A stretch of DNA of 64,000 bases from Algoriphagus aquimarinus (GTDB lineage: Bacteria > Bacteroidota > Bacteroidia > Cytophagales > Cyclobacteriaceae). This document shows, in pieces, positions 17,080 through 25,518 of the stretch. A program made the translations under genes and the position numbers. The stretch spans positions 30,631 through 94,630 of the forward strand of contig NZ_VORW01000017.1 in NCBI RefSeq assembly GCF_007997215.1, read 5' to 3'. Every line of letters begins with the position of its first letter. The stretch's first letter is position 1. The notes beneath the pieces are model-generated. The model saw nothing but the letters and a program-made list of their open reading frames with translations. It was not told the DNA's origin and searched no databases.

Positions 17080-18030
17080 ATGAAACCATTAATCACTGGA
17101 ATCCATCATATCACTGCGATAGCTGGAAACCCTCAAGCAAATATTGATTTCTACACTGGAATCCTTGGACTGAGACTGGTGAAGAAGACAATTAATTTCG
17201 ATGCACCTGGTGTTTATCATTTCTATTTTGGCGATGAATTGGGACGGCCAGGTACCGTATTTACCACCTTCCCATTTGCGGGTGCACGTAAGGGAGCTAA
17301 GGGAGCTGGTGAGGTTACTTATACGGCCTTCTCTGTTCCTTCTGGATCTTTGGATTATTGGATGGAGCGATTGAAAAAATATGGGATACCAGTCTCTGAT
17401 ATCCTGACAAGATTTGGTGATCAATTGATCAGATTCGAAGACCATGATAGTATGGGAATAGAATTGATTGCCAATGATCAGGATGACAGAGCGGGTTGGT
17501 CTTATGGCCAAGTGCCAATTGAGCATTCTATCAAAGGTTTCTATGGAGCAACTTTGAACCTACGAGCTAAGGACTTGACTGAGAAATTGCTTACTGAGCA
17601 TATGGATTATCATTTCATTGGACAGGAAAATGGAAGATTTCGTTATGGCACAGCAGGTAAACCCGGAGATATTGTGGATATAGTCATTGATAAATCTGGA
17701 AATAGAGGTGTGCAAAGTGCAGGCACGGTGCACCATATCGCTTTCAGAACAGAGAATGCTGCTTCACAACTTCAAGTCCAGGAAATCTTGATGCGAAATG
17801 GATATCAGGTCACTGAGGTGAAAGATAGAAGCTACTTTACATCCATTTATTTCCGTGAGCCAGGAGGAGTCTTATTCGAAGTGGCTACGGATGAACCAGG
17901 GTTTGCCATAGATGAGGAAGAAGCACACTTGGGCGAGTTGATCAAATTGCCAGAATGGGCTGAGCCAAATCGTAAAAAACTAGAAGAGAGTTTAGCGCCT
18001 ATAAAGTTAAATGTTGAAGAATATGACTAA
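17080..18030 (+). CDS. Ring-cleaving dioxygenase, MhqO-like (VOC superfamily)
   Basis: A 316-residue protein with two vicinal-oxygen-chelate halves. The first begins GIHHITAIAGNPQANIDFYTGILGLRLVKKT and the second GTVHHIAFRTENAASQ. Metal ligands are probably the histidines in ITGIHHIT and VHHIAF and the glutamate in GGVLFEVATDEPGF. The sequence is characteristic of the MhqO/MhqA group, which opens hydroquinone or catechol rings and detoxifies quinones. It overlaps the esterase gene by 20 bases, so both are one transcript. Confidence 0.9.
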   Translation: MKPLITGIHHITAIAGNPQANIDFYTGILGLRLVKKTINFDAPGVYHFYFGDELGRPGTVFTTFPFAGARKGAKGAGEVTYTAFSVPSGSLDYWMERLKKYGIPVSDILTRFGDQLIRFEDHDSMGIELIANDQDDRAGWSYGQVPIEHSIKGFYGATLNLRAKDLTEKLLTEHMDYHFIGQENGRFRYGTAGKPGDIVDIVIDKSGNRGVQSAGTVHHIAFRTENAASQLQVQEILMRNGYQVTEVKDRSYFTSIYFREPGGVLFEVATDEPGFAIDEEEAHLGELIKLPEWAEPNRKKLEESLAPIKLNVEEYD

Positions 18031-18631
18031 GATAAAAATAGCAGGTTTACCCTTGTCTGAGGCAAAAAAAGCTGCAATTCTCATTCATGGAAGAGGTGCA
18101 AGTGCAGAGAGTATTCTTTCGCTTGCACAATACCTTAGCCTAGATGATTATGCGTTATTAGCACCAGAAGCCGATGGTGGCTCTTGGTATCCTTATAGCT
18201 TTATGGCTCCAGATGAGTCGAATCATTCGGCTTTAGCTAAATCCCTACAGGCTATCAAAGAAGTGTGGAAGCAAGTAATTGAAGCAGGCATTTCTCCGGA
18301 AAATGTGATGTTCATAGGCTTTTCTCAGGGAGCTTGTCTGAGTCTTGAATTTGCTGCGCAAAATGCCCAGAAGCTAGGAGGAGTTATTGCATTTACCGGA
18401 GGATTGATTGGTGAAAGGATCTTTGAAGAGAAGTATTCCGGAGATTTTGAAGGTACACCTGTCTTTATTGGAAGTAGTGAAAAAGACGTTCATGTACCAC
18501 TTTCTAGAATAAAAGAATCAGAAACCCTACTGAGCAGGATGGGTGCAAAAGTGAAATTGTTAATATTCGAGGACTCAAATCATACCATCCGCAAGGAAGA
18601 GATTGATTGGGTAAATGGAAATATATTGTAA
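18011..18631 (+). CDS. Carboxylesterase/phospholipase, MhqD-like alpha/beta hydrolase
   Basis: A 206-residue serine hydrolase of the carboxylesterase type. IHGRGASAES is the oxyanion loop, GFSQGA holds the nucleophile serine, and FEDSNHTI the histidine. In Bacilli the homologues MhqD and YodD are induced with MhqO by quinones. The start at 18011 overlaps the dioxygenase gene. An alternative ATG at 18023 also overlaps it and would remove four residues. An intrinsic terminator follows. Confidence 0.88.
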   Translation: MLKNMTKIKIAGLPLSEAKKAAILIHGRGASAESILSLAQYLSLDDYALLAPEADGGSWYPYSFMAPDESNHSALAKSLQAIKEVWKQVIEAGISPENVMFIGFSQGACLSLEFAAQNAQKLGGVIAFTGGLIGERIFEEKYSGDFEGTPVFIGSSEKDVHVPLSRIKESETLLSRMGAKVKLLIFEDSNHTIRKEEIDWVNGNIL

Positions 18632-18650
18632 ATAGGTTTTCTTACTTACG

Positions 18651-18685
18651 AAAATCCTCTGGCAGTTTGTCAGAGGATTTTTTTT
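18651..18685 (+). terminator. Intrinsic terminator after the quinone-stress module
   Basis: AAAATCCTCTG pairs with CAGAGGATTTT, followed by further T residues (eight T in all). Confidence 0.88.
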
Positions 18686-18764
18686 GCTCAAAAAATAACG
18701 GCTTAAGAATCAATCTTGATTTTTAGGATAATTTTAAGTTGAAATGAATAAAAATTGTCTTAAT

Positions 18765-18860
18765 AATTATTTTGTAACACATTGATAGTAAGATAAATAT
18801 TAGGTGATATTATAATTTACTTAATATGTTGAGTAAATTTACTCAGGTTAAAGAGTAAAT
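18765..18860 (+). promoter_or_regulatory. Upstream control region of DUF4143 ATPase 1 (repeat copy L)
   Basis: The region contains AATTATTTTGTAA at 18765 and a palindrome GAGTAAATTTACTC at 18831-18844, 19 bases before the ATG, followed by another GAGTAAAT half-site at 18853-18860. The same elements with the same 66-base spacing occur after the gene at 20301-20396. The palindrome is a good candidate for an autoregulatory operator. Confidence 0.6.
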
Positions 18861-18863
18861 ATT

Positions 18864-20060
18864 ATGAGTTACCAGAGATCAGAGAAAAATCAAATACAAA
18901 AACGTCTTCATGATGAGCCTCGAATGTTCATCCAGGTGATCTATGGTCCACGCCAAGTAGGTAAGACTACGATGATTCGTCAGATCATGAAGGATATCAA
19001 TTGGCCACATACGCTGGTGGCGGCTGATGCGGTACCAGCGACGGATAGGTTGTGGATAGCCCAGCAATGGGAAAATGCGCGCATTAAGCAAAGCACAACA
19101 CCTGATGTGCCATATATTCTGGTGATCGATGAAGTTCAGAAAATCTATAATTGGAGCGAACAAGTCAAAGCCGAATGGGATAAGGATACTGCAGAGGAAC
19201 GTGATATTCGTGTGGTGCTTTTAGGTTCGTCTCGACTGATGCTTCAGCAAGGATTGACAGAATCACTAGCTGGGAGGTTCGAGTCCACTTATCTAGGGCA
19301 CTGGTCTTACAAAGAAATGAAAGATGCTTTCGGTCTTTCACCAGAAGAATTCATCTGGTATGGCGGATATCCAGGAGCGATTCTCCTCAAGGAAGATGAA
19401 GATCGCTGGAAGAATTATGTGCGGGATGCGCTCTTAGAGACCAGTATTTCGAAAGACATTCTTATGCTCACTCGAGTGGATAAACCAGCGCTGATGAAGC
19501 GACTCTTCGAGATTGGGTCATCCTACTCGGGGCAGGTTCTTAGCTTCACCAAGATTATGGGGCAGCTTGCTGATGCAGGCAATACCACTACGCTGGCTAA
19601 CTACCTGGAGCTGTTGAATGAAGCCGGCTTGCTGAGTGGACTGGAGAAATACAGCCCCAATATAGTACGAAAGCGCTCTTCCAGTCCTAAGTTCATGGTG
19701 CACAATACAGCAATCATGTCAGGAGTATCCAATGAAACTATGGATACGCTTCAGGAGGATCATCGTGCATGGGGTCGCTGGGTCGAGTCAGCAGTAGGAG
19801 CACACTTGGTGAATCAAGCCTTCAAAGAGAGAAAGTTGCACATCTACTATTGGAGAGAAGGGAATGATGAGGTTGATTTCATAGTGGAGTACAAAAAGCG
19901 GATCATTGCTTTAGAAGTGAAGACTTCGAGAGTAGGCGGATTGACAGGTATGAATGCCTTCACTAATACCTATCATCCAGAAAAATCACTTGTCGTTGGT
20001 ACGGACGGAATTCCCTGGGAAGAGTTCTTGCAGATGGATGTGCTAGATCTATATAGTTAA
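18864..20060 (+). CDS. AAA ATPase with DUF4143 C-terminal domain (1)
   Basis: A 398-residue predicted P-loop ATPase of the AAA_14/DUF4143 type. Walker A is GPRQVGKTT at 28-36, Walker B YILVIDEVQKI near 105, then sensor-like VVLLGSSRLML. The C-terminal ~170 residues form the DUF4143 part ending in a PD-(D/E)XK-like core (NDEVDFIVEYKKRIIALEVKTS), which could have nuclease-type folding. The family is abundant and often lineage-specific, and its function is not established; defence, toxin-like and repair roles have all been suggested. It stands alone between the quinone module and sbcC and is bracketed by direct repeats of its promoter region. Confidence 0.88.
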   Translation: MSYQRSEKNQIQKRLHDEPRMFIQVIYGPRQVGKTTMIRQIMKDINWPHTLVAADAVPATDRLWIAQQWENARIKQSTTPDVPYILVIDEVQKIYNWSEQVKAEWDKDTAEERDIRVVLLGSSRLMLQQGLTESLAGRFESTYLGHWSYKEMKDAFGLSPEEFIWYGGYPGAILLKEDEDRWKNYVRDALLETSISKDILMLTRVDKPALMKRLFEIGSSYSGQVLSFTKIMGQLADAGNTTTLANYLELLNEAGLLSGLEKYSPNIVRKRSSSPKFMVHNTAIMSGVSNETMDTLQEDHRAWGRWVESAVGAHLVNQAFKERKLHIYYWREGNDEVDFIVEYKKRIIALEVKTSRVGGLTGMNAFTNTYHPEKSLVVGTDGIPWEEFLQMDVLDLYS

Positions 20061-20088
20061 AAAGACAGTCATATGGCTGTCTTTTTTT
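20061..20088 (+). terminator. Intrinsic terminator after DUF4143 ATPase 1
   Basis: AAAGACAG pairs with CTGTCTTT across an 8-base loop, with seven T in the tail. It starts right after the stop codon. Confidence 0.8.
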
Positions 20089-20096
20089 GTTTAATT

Positions 20097-20139
20097 TTTT
20101 ACCGCAAAGTCCACAGATATTTACACGGAGGACACAACT
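20097..20139. repeat. Degenerate TTACCGCAAAG-type repeat half
   Basis: The gap 20061-20401 holds, after the terminator, TTTTACCGCAAAGTCCACAG...ACACGGAGGACA, which resembles one arm of the widespread ACCRCARAGNCNC..ACACGGAGG intergenic repeat also present at 44829-44984. Between 20140 and 20300 I see nothing else. The orphan promoter copy occupies the last 100 bases of the gap. Confidence 0.45.
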
Positions 20140-20300
20140 GAACAACTTCTCAGGAAGCTGGACTCAGACTATCTTTCCATCTAGGGTTGTGAAAGCTGAT
20201 TTCATAAATGGTTTTAAGTAAATCTTTCACAATCCTTTGAGTTAAAAAGGCTTTGAACTGCCTATATATCACTCCATTTTAGTCCTGTTTTTCACTTAAA

Positions 20301-20396
20301 AATTATTTTGTAATTAGCTGATAATCAGTAAGTAGATGTACTTTTAAATATTTTACTCAATGTACTGAGTAATTTTACGCAGTACAGTAAGAAAAA
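20301..20396 (+). repeat. Orphan copy (R) of the DUF4143 ATPase upstream region
   Basis: Repeats AATTATTTTGTAA (20301-20313) and, exactly 66 bases on, GAGTAA within TTACTCAATGTACTGAGTAA (20353-20372), followed by TTTACGCAG where copy L has TTTACTCAG. No gene follows on this strand: sbcC ends convergently at 20402, so the copy has no visible gene to control. Confidence 0.6.
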
Positions 20397-20401
20397 TATA
20401 T

Positions 20402-23400
20402 CTAATAGGAATAACTCACCTGAGAGCCTCGCTCTGGATCGAGCTCTATATTCGCGAAGACGCCGATTTCCTGCTGTAGATCTTCCACATGACTGATGAT
20501 CCCGACGATTCGGTTTTCATGTCGAAGTGACTTGAGGGTTTCAAAGACCACCCGAAGCGCATTCTTGTCCAAAGCTCCAAAGCCTTCATCCATAAAGAAG
20601 AAACTTTGATCTGCCTGGTTGAGTGCTTTTACTTTCTCAGCCAGTGCCAAAGCAAGACATAGCGATGCTTGGAAAGTCTGTCCGCCTGATAGTGTTTTAA
20701 GCAGACGCTTCTTACCTCCATTCAGGTAATCAATCACCCAGAAAGTATTATTGTCATCGATATCCAGACTTAGTTGATTTTTGCAGAGCTTCATAAAGCG
20801 CACATTGGCCGTGTTGCACAGTTCCTTGAGGTAAATGGAACTCACGAACTTCACAAAACCACTGCCTCGAAACATATTGTCCAGCTCTTTGAGATAGCTT
20901 TCTCTGATTTCAAGTTTTGCGAAGCCTGCCTGAAGAATCTTCTTTTCGGCTAGTTTGCTAGTTGTTTCTTGAATCTCTTTGTCGAGCAAAAGAACTTGTT
21001 TTTGAAAGGACTCAGCATTGATTTTTAAGTTTTCGAACGAGGAGGAAAGCTCCTGATATGCTTCTTCTTGAAAAGAAATCACCCCTTCTTCTGTTTCCAA
21101 TTCCTGAATTCTATTTTCTGCGATGTCATGCTTACGGTCAAAGTCCGCAATATCCCGAGCTACTTTCTCCGCATCCAGTGAATGCTGGAATAAGTGGATT
21201 AATCGCTCCTCATCCATAAATCCATGCTGAATTTTGAGCGATTCAAAATCTGTCTTTAGCTTTTCTAGCTTTGTCGAACTCTGGTCACGAAGCTGCGTGA
21301 AATTGATCAGATCAGCTAAGTTCTTATCAGTCACACTGCGTTTTTCCCGTAGGTGCTTTTGTTTTCCCTCGAGTGCTTGAAGTGCTTCCTCAATGTCTTT
21401 TTCGACCTTGTCTATAGCTGATTGGATTTGAGTAGTTTCTCTAGCAAAAAACTGCTTGCAGAAAGCCATGTCTCTGATTTCTTCTTTTTTGGAGGAAATA
21501 TTGGACTGGACAGATTGCAGCTTTAATTGCGCTTGTTGCAATTCTTTTTCGGATTGATCAATTATGATTCGCTCAGAATCCCAGTTTTTACGAAGTGACT
21601 TTACTTCTTGAAGCAGTTTTTCTCGAGTTTGAGAACTGTGCTCTATAGACTGGATTTTTGCCACTAAATCCTCATGCCGCTCTATTCCACTTTCCGCTAG
21701 GCTGGATTTAATCGAGCCGAAATTTTGCTTTGCTTCTTGTAATTCAATGCTTTTGGCACCTGCGCTTTTTTTATGATTTTCTAGATGAAAGGCGAATTCA
21801 CTATGCCTGGATTTAGACGATTGAATCTGATCGAGTAGCAATTTGGCTTCCTGTATTTGAAGACCTTTTTGCTCCAAGTTATTTTCCGCATCACCTTCAA
21901 GCGGATTCGGATGTTCTAGCGCTCCGCAAAGTGGACATGCCTCTCCATTGTGAAGCAAATGGACATGGGCAGCAAGTCCTTGTTTTTGCATCAAGAGATC
22001 GCGATGTTTCTCCAGTTCTTGAATGATTGTTTTCTGAGAAGTTATCCAGGTTTCAAATGAACTTTCATTAGCAGGGATAGCGATGTTGAGCGCTTCAATT
22101 TTCCCATTGACTGATTCAATTTCCTGAGTTATTTCATTTGATTCCAATTGAATTTTACTCAATTGATTTTCTGCCTGCTTCCAGTCTTTTGCCGAACTCA
22201 TCAAATTGGCTAAAACCGAGCTGTCCGCTGTGCTGATTTTGTCAGCTTCGCTTTCTAACTCAGCGATTTTTGTTTCTAGTGTCTTCTGAGTTTGTTTTTT
22301 GCTTTCTATAGTTGGTTTCAAATTGAGCAGCGTAGCATTCGCCTGCTCGCGCTGAGTTTCTAGTGTTTGAATTTCAATGACTTTTTTCAAGTCCCGGATT
22401 TTGCCTTCGCGCTGTGGCCTTTCCTTGTTTTTTGCTTTTAGATCGGCTTCCTGTTCTTCAAGTTCCGCTACTTCTTTGGCAAACTCAATTTTGAAACGTT
22501 CACAATCGATCACGCTTACTTTATACTTTTCTAAATCCGCGCTGGTATCACGAATCTGCTCCCAAACTGGTCGGAGGTAGGTTTTAGCTTTGATGAATTC
22601 GGAATGTAACTGACGCTGCTTTTCTATTTCTGAGCGTTGAAGATTCAGACTTTCTCTCTCTGTTCTGAACTTTAGTAATTGCTGGTTTTTAGCTCGCAGG
22701 TTTTCTTGGAGTCGAATTTCTGTTTCTGCACTTTTTAGCTTTTGAGAAGCATCGGCAGCCTGAGTTTGTATTTCAGTGAATTGACTCTGTTTTTCGACAA
22801 GAATTTCTTCCGAGTAATCCTCCAAACCTTGCAATTGAGTTTCGAGACGGATCTTCTGCTCTTTTACAGCTTTCAGAAGAATCCCTATTTTAAATGAAAG
22901 ATCAAATCGCTCCAAACCAAAAAGCTCCTTCATCATCTTCGCCTGATCTATGGGCTTTTGATCTATGAATTCACGGAATTTCCCCTGTGGAATAATCACT
23001 GTCTGTTTGAAGTGTTCCTTTTTCATCCCTACTATCTCCTCTGCTCTTGCTGCGATAGGCTCCCAGTTCCCGTCTACTTTTTCATAGAAAGTGTGCTCTG
23101 CAGGCTTGATGTCATCAAAATTCTTCGGATTTCTCTTTGCAGAATAACGAGCCAAATAGGTTTTAGCATTGTTTCTGCCTGAGCTGAATTCGAAATTCAA
23201 AAGCAGTAGATCGCTCTGTAGATTGACCATGCTATTCTTTTCTCCCCGATCAGAAAGTCGCTCAGTGCTGCCATAAAGGGCTAAAAGGACTGCTTCCAGA
23301 ATGGAAGATTTTCCGCTTCCTACTGCGCCAAAAATCCCAAATAATCCAGCCGCTGTGAGCTTATCAAATTCTATGGTTTGCTTCTCTTTGTAGGAATACA

Positions 23401-23431
23401 ATCCCTGAATGTCAAGTTTGATAGGAATCAT
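20402..23431 (-). CDS. sbcC: Exonuclease SbcC
   Basis: The ATPase/coiled-coil subunit of the SbcCD (Mre11-Rad50-like) nuclease, which cuts hairpins and processes double-strand ends. Walker A is GAVGSGKSS near residues 34-42. Long coiled coils run through most of the chain, with the zinc hook CPLC near residue 500. The C-terminal signature is LSGGQTFQASLCLALALAEK with Walker B FFMDEGFGALD. Length 1009 is normal. Its start overlaps the sbcD stop by 4 bases (ATGA), showing tight coupling. Confidence 0.96.
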   Translation of the reverse strand: MIPIKLDIQGLYSYKEKQTIEFDKLTAAGLFGIFGAVGSGKSSILEAVLLALYGSTERLSDRGEKNSMVNLQSDLLLLNFEFSSGRNNAKTYLARYSAKRNPKNFDDIKPAEHTFYEKVDGNWEPIAARAEEIVGMKKEHFKQTVIIPQGKFREFIDQKPIDQAKMMKELFGLERFDLSFKIGILLKAVKEQKIRLETQLQGLEDYSEEILVEKQSQFTEIQTQAADASQKLKSAETEIRLQENLRAKNQQLLKFRTERESLNLQRSEIEKQRQLHSEFIKAKTYLRPVWEQIRDTSADLEKYKVSVIDCERFKIEFAKEVAELEEQEADLKAKNKERPQREGKIRDLKKVIEIQTLETQREQANATLLNLKPTIESKKQTQKTLETKIAELESEADKISTADSSVLANLMSSAKDWKQAENQLSKIQLESNEITQEIESVNGKIEALNIAIPANESSFETWITSQKTIIQELEKHRDLLMQKQGLAAHVHLLHNGEACPLCGALEHPNPLEGDAENNLEQKGLQIQEAKLLLDQIQSSKSRHSEFAFHLENHKKSAGAKSIELQEAKQNFGSIKSSLAESGIERHEDLVAKIQSIEHSSQTREKLLQEVKSLRKNWDSERIIIDQSEKELQQAQLKLQSVQSNISSKKEEIRDMAFCKQFFARETTQIQSAIDKVEKDIEEALQALEGKQKHLREKRSVTDKNLADLINFTQLRDQSSTKLEKLKTDFESLKIQHGFMDEERLIHLFQHSLDAEKVARDIADFDRKHDIAENRIQELETEEGVISFQEEAYQELSSSFENLKINAESFQKQVLLLDKEIQETTSKLAEKKILQAGFAKLEIRESYLKELDNMFRGSGFVKFVSSIYLKELCNTANVRFMKLCKNQLSLDIDDNNTFWVIDYLNGGKKRLLKTLSGGQTFQASLCLALALAEKVKALNQADQSFFFMDEGFGALDKNALRVVFETLKSLRHENRIVGIISHVEDLQQEIGVFANIELDPERGSQVSYSY

Positions 23432-24657
23432 GCTTGGTCGTTTTGGCTGAGGACTTCTTTGAAGATGGTGAGTAATTCCTCGTTTGGTTGCTGACCCTTG
23501 TCACTTTCGTAGAACAGCTTGAATAGACTTTCCATGTCTTTTCCCAGATCTTCCACCTTCAAACTTTGATTCTCTCTGCCCAAAGGGTTTTTGATCTGCG
23601 GAATCAAATTCACGATACCATCATGCGCTTTCATAATTGCTTTCCGAGTTGCGGCTTCGATAGAGCTTTCGGTTACGTAGGTCAATTCCACAAAACAGTA
23701 AGGATTCTCTTCTAGCCAAGCCAGTGTTTCTGGAAGATTATCGAATGTTTTACGATACAGCGGTCTTCCTTCTTTTAACCCGACTGGTGTATAAGTAACA
23801 GGTTTTCCCGGTTCTGCTTCTATGATCACTACTTGCTTTTGCTGATCTGCTTCGCTGAAGGAGTAGGCGAGGGGAGAACTGGAATATACCACAGGGCAGT
23901 GTTCGTGTCCCACGGCATGATAGCGATGTAAATGTCCCAAAGCAGCATATTGAATTTGCGCTGGGATATTTCTAGTGTATAGTGCTTGAGTTCCACCCAC
24001 GTGGAGAATTGGTCGCTCAGATTCTGGTTCCGCTTCGGGCTTATCTCCTTCTTTCATAAAGAAAAAGTGTCCTGCAAAGAGGTTTACCCCTTGCTCATCG
24101 CAATACTGATCTGCTATTCTAGTCCAATTTGCTCCCATCAGATTGCGGAATTCCTCCTCACGATCTCCTTCGCCCAGATAGGTTTTCATAGAAACCTCAT
24201 TGGCATAAGGGGCTAGAATGATTCGAATTGGAAAATCAATTTCAGGTAGTTTCATTTCCACAAAACCTTCTGCAGCTTTTATGATTTCTATACCATTATC
24301 AAGCTTTCCAGTTGGGATGACAGTATCATATTTTCCATAGAAAAAAATACCCATCTCTCGAGCCAGTGGATCTGGAGCTTCGACAAACTGAGTGCTATCA
24401 TGATTTCCTGAGATGGCGATAATCGGTCGTTTTCCACCATTCGTCAATCTGCGGAGTGATTTGTAAAGCAATTCTACTGCTTCGTGACTGGGGTTGAAGG
24501 TGTCAAAGATATCTCCAGCTAGTAGGATTAAATCTACGTTTTCCTGATCAGCGATGGTTCTGATTTCTTCTAAAACAAGTTTTTGCTCCTCCAGCCTGGA
24601 GTATTCCTGTAGTCTTTTTCCCAAATGCCAATCTGCAGTGTGGAGGATTTTGATCAT
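23428..24657 (-). CDS. sbcD: Exonuclease SbcD (metallophosphoesterase subunit)
   Basis: The nuclease subunit of SbcCD. From the ATG at 24657 the protein begins MIKILHTADWHLGKRL with the DxH motif of metallophosphoesterases. Further metal motifs are LAGDIFD, ISGNHDS, AGHFFFM and ALGHLHRYH. A longer frame to 24714 would add 19 residues without family likeness, so I prefer the start next to the motif. It is about 409 residues, normal for SbcD. It precedes sbcC in one operon. The 5' gap (24658-24888) holds the CGGTC repeat described separately. Confidence 0.94.
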   Translation of the reverse strand: MIKILHTADWHLGKRLQEYSRLEEQKLVLEEIRTIADQENVDLILLAGDIFDTFNPSHEAVELLYKSLRRLTNGGKRPIIAISGNHDSTQFVEAPDPLAREMGIFFYGKYDTVIPTGKLDNGIEIIKAAEGFVEMKLPEIDFPIRIILAPYANEVSMKTYLGEGDREEEFRNLMGANWTRIADQYCDEQGVNLFAGHFFFMKEGDKPEAEPESERPILHVGGTQALYTRNIPAQIQYAALGHLHRYHAVGHEHCPVVYSSSPLAYSFSEADQQKQVVIIEAEPGKPVTYTPVGLKEGRPLYRKTFDNLPETLAWLEENPYCFVELTYVTESSIEAATRKAIMKAHDGIVNLIPQIKNPLGRENQSLKVEDLGKDMESLFKLFYESDKGQQPNEELLTIFKEVLSQNDQA

Positions 24658-24752
24658 GCTTTTCATCAAAAAAGAATTAGTAAGTATATCTGAAATGGAA
24701 CTAGTAAAAGACAAAAAGTGGCGTCATAGATGTTTAACACTAATATTGTCGC

Positions 24753-24803
24753 TACTTCGGTCACCCGTCTTCGGTCTTCCGTCTGGTAAATCAAAGAAAT
24801 GAT
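24753..24803. repeat. CGGTC-rich intergenic repeat, copy 1
   Basis: TACTTCGGTCACCCGTCTTCGGTCTTCCGTCTGGTAAATCAAAGAAATGAT-type sequence, found again in similar form at 38531-38580 (ACTTCGGTCATCGGTCATCGGTCTTCC...). It is built from repeated TCGGTC/TCCGTC units and lies upstream of sbcD in the gap to the RlpA-like gene. Confidence 0.6.
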
Positions 24804-24888
24804 GGTTAATGGCACCATTTCGGATAATTATATAAGTGATTAACTAAGTTACTTCAGTGGTAGACTTGCTGCAAGCCATTTGATATAA

Positions 24889-25437
24889 ATGACATTAATT
24901 GGCATCTTTATTGGAATGGCAGGCGATAATTCATATCACCCTATGTGGAATTGGTTTCTTATTTTAGTTGCGGCACTCATACCAGAGTATACTCAGCCTG
25001 AGATGGCTGTAGATGCTTTGCTAATTCAGGAAGGTACGGCCAGTTTTTATGGTCGCAGATTTCATTTGAAAAAGACATCCAATGGGGAGATTTTTCACAT
25101 GGACAGCTTAACTGCTGCGCACAAGACTTTACCTTTTGATACTAGAATCAAAGTGACAAGACCAGATACAGGCGAATTTGTCTGGGTCAGGATCAACGAT
25201 AGACTTCCAAAAACTTCCAGGCGTATTATTGATTTGTCTAGAGCCGCGGGCACCCAATTAGGTTTGCTCGATGATGGAATTGCTAAAGTGCGTATTGAGG
25301 TGGCAACTATTGAAGAGATCGATAGGCTTATAGAATACTTTGGAGATAATCCACCACCTACCATGCGCTTACGTCCTGTGGATGATGCTATTAATCCTCC
25401 TTTTGTGAAAATTGATAAGTCAATTCCTGTTTTTTAG
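24889..25437 (+). CDS. RlpA-like double-psi beta-barrel protein
   Basis: A 182-residue exported protein. After a hydrophobic N-terminal segment (WNWFLILVAALIPEYTQ) follows the RlpA core: GTASFYGRRFHLKKTSNGE, LTAAHKTLPFDTRIKVTRPDTG, VWVRINDRLPKTSRRIIDLSRAAGTQLGL and GIAKVRIEV. The catalytic-type aspartate (INDR) and histidine (AAHKTLPF) are both present, consistent with septal lytic transglycosylase activity on naked glycan strands. There is no SPOR domain, unlike E. coli RlpA. It may mature peptidoglycan in the periplasm. The start could be one of several nearby codons. Confidence 0.85.
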   Translation: MTLIGIFIGMAGDNSYHPMWNWFLILVAALIPEYTQPEMAVDALLIQEGTASFYGRRFHLKKTSNGEIFHMDSLTAAHKTLPFDTRIKVTRPDTGEFVWVRINDRLPKTSRRIIDLSRAAGTQLGLLDDGIAKVRIEVATIEEIDRLIEYFGDNPPPTMRLRPVDDAINPPFVKIDKSIPVF

Positions 25438-25518
25438 AATCATTAACGTCCTTTCTACAATAAAGACTTTGAGATTGAATAATTAGTTAGTTTCTTAATA
25501 CCTGAAACTACTATTTAA

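Noticed and set aside
18864..24714. Defence island formed by the DUF4143 ATPase and sbcCD
   Set aside because: sbcC and sbcD are ordinary housekeeping repair genes here, and no further defence genes are present; adjacency alone is not enough.
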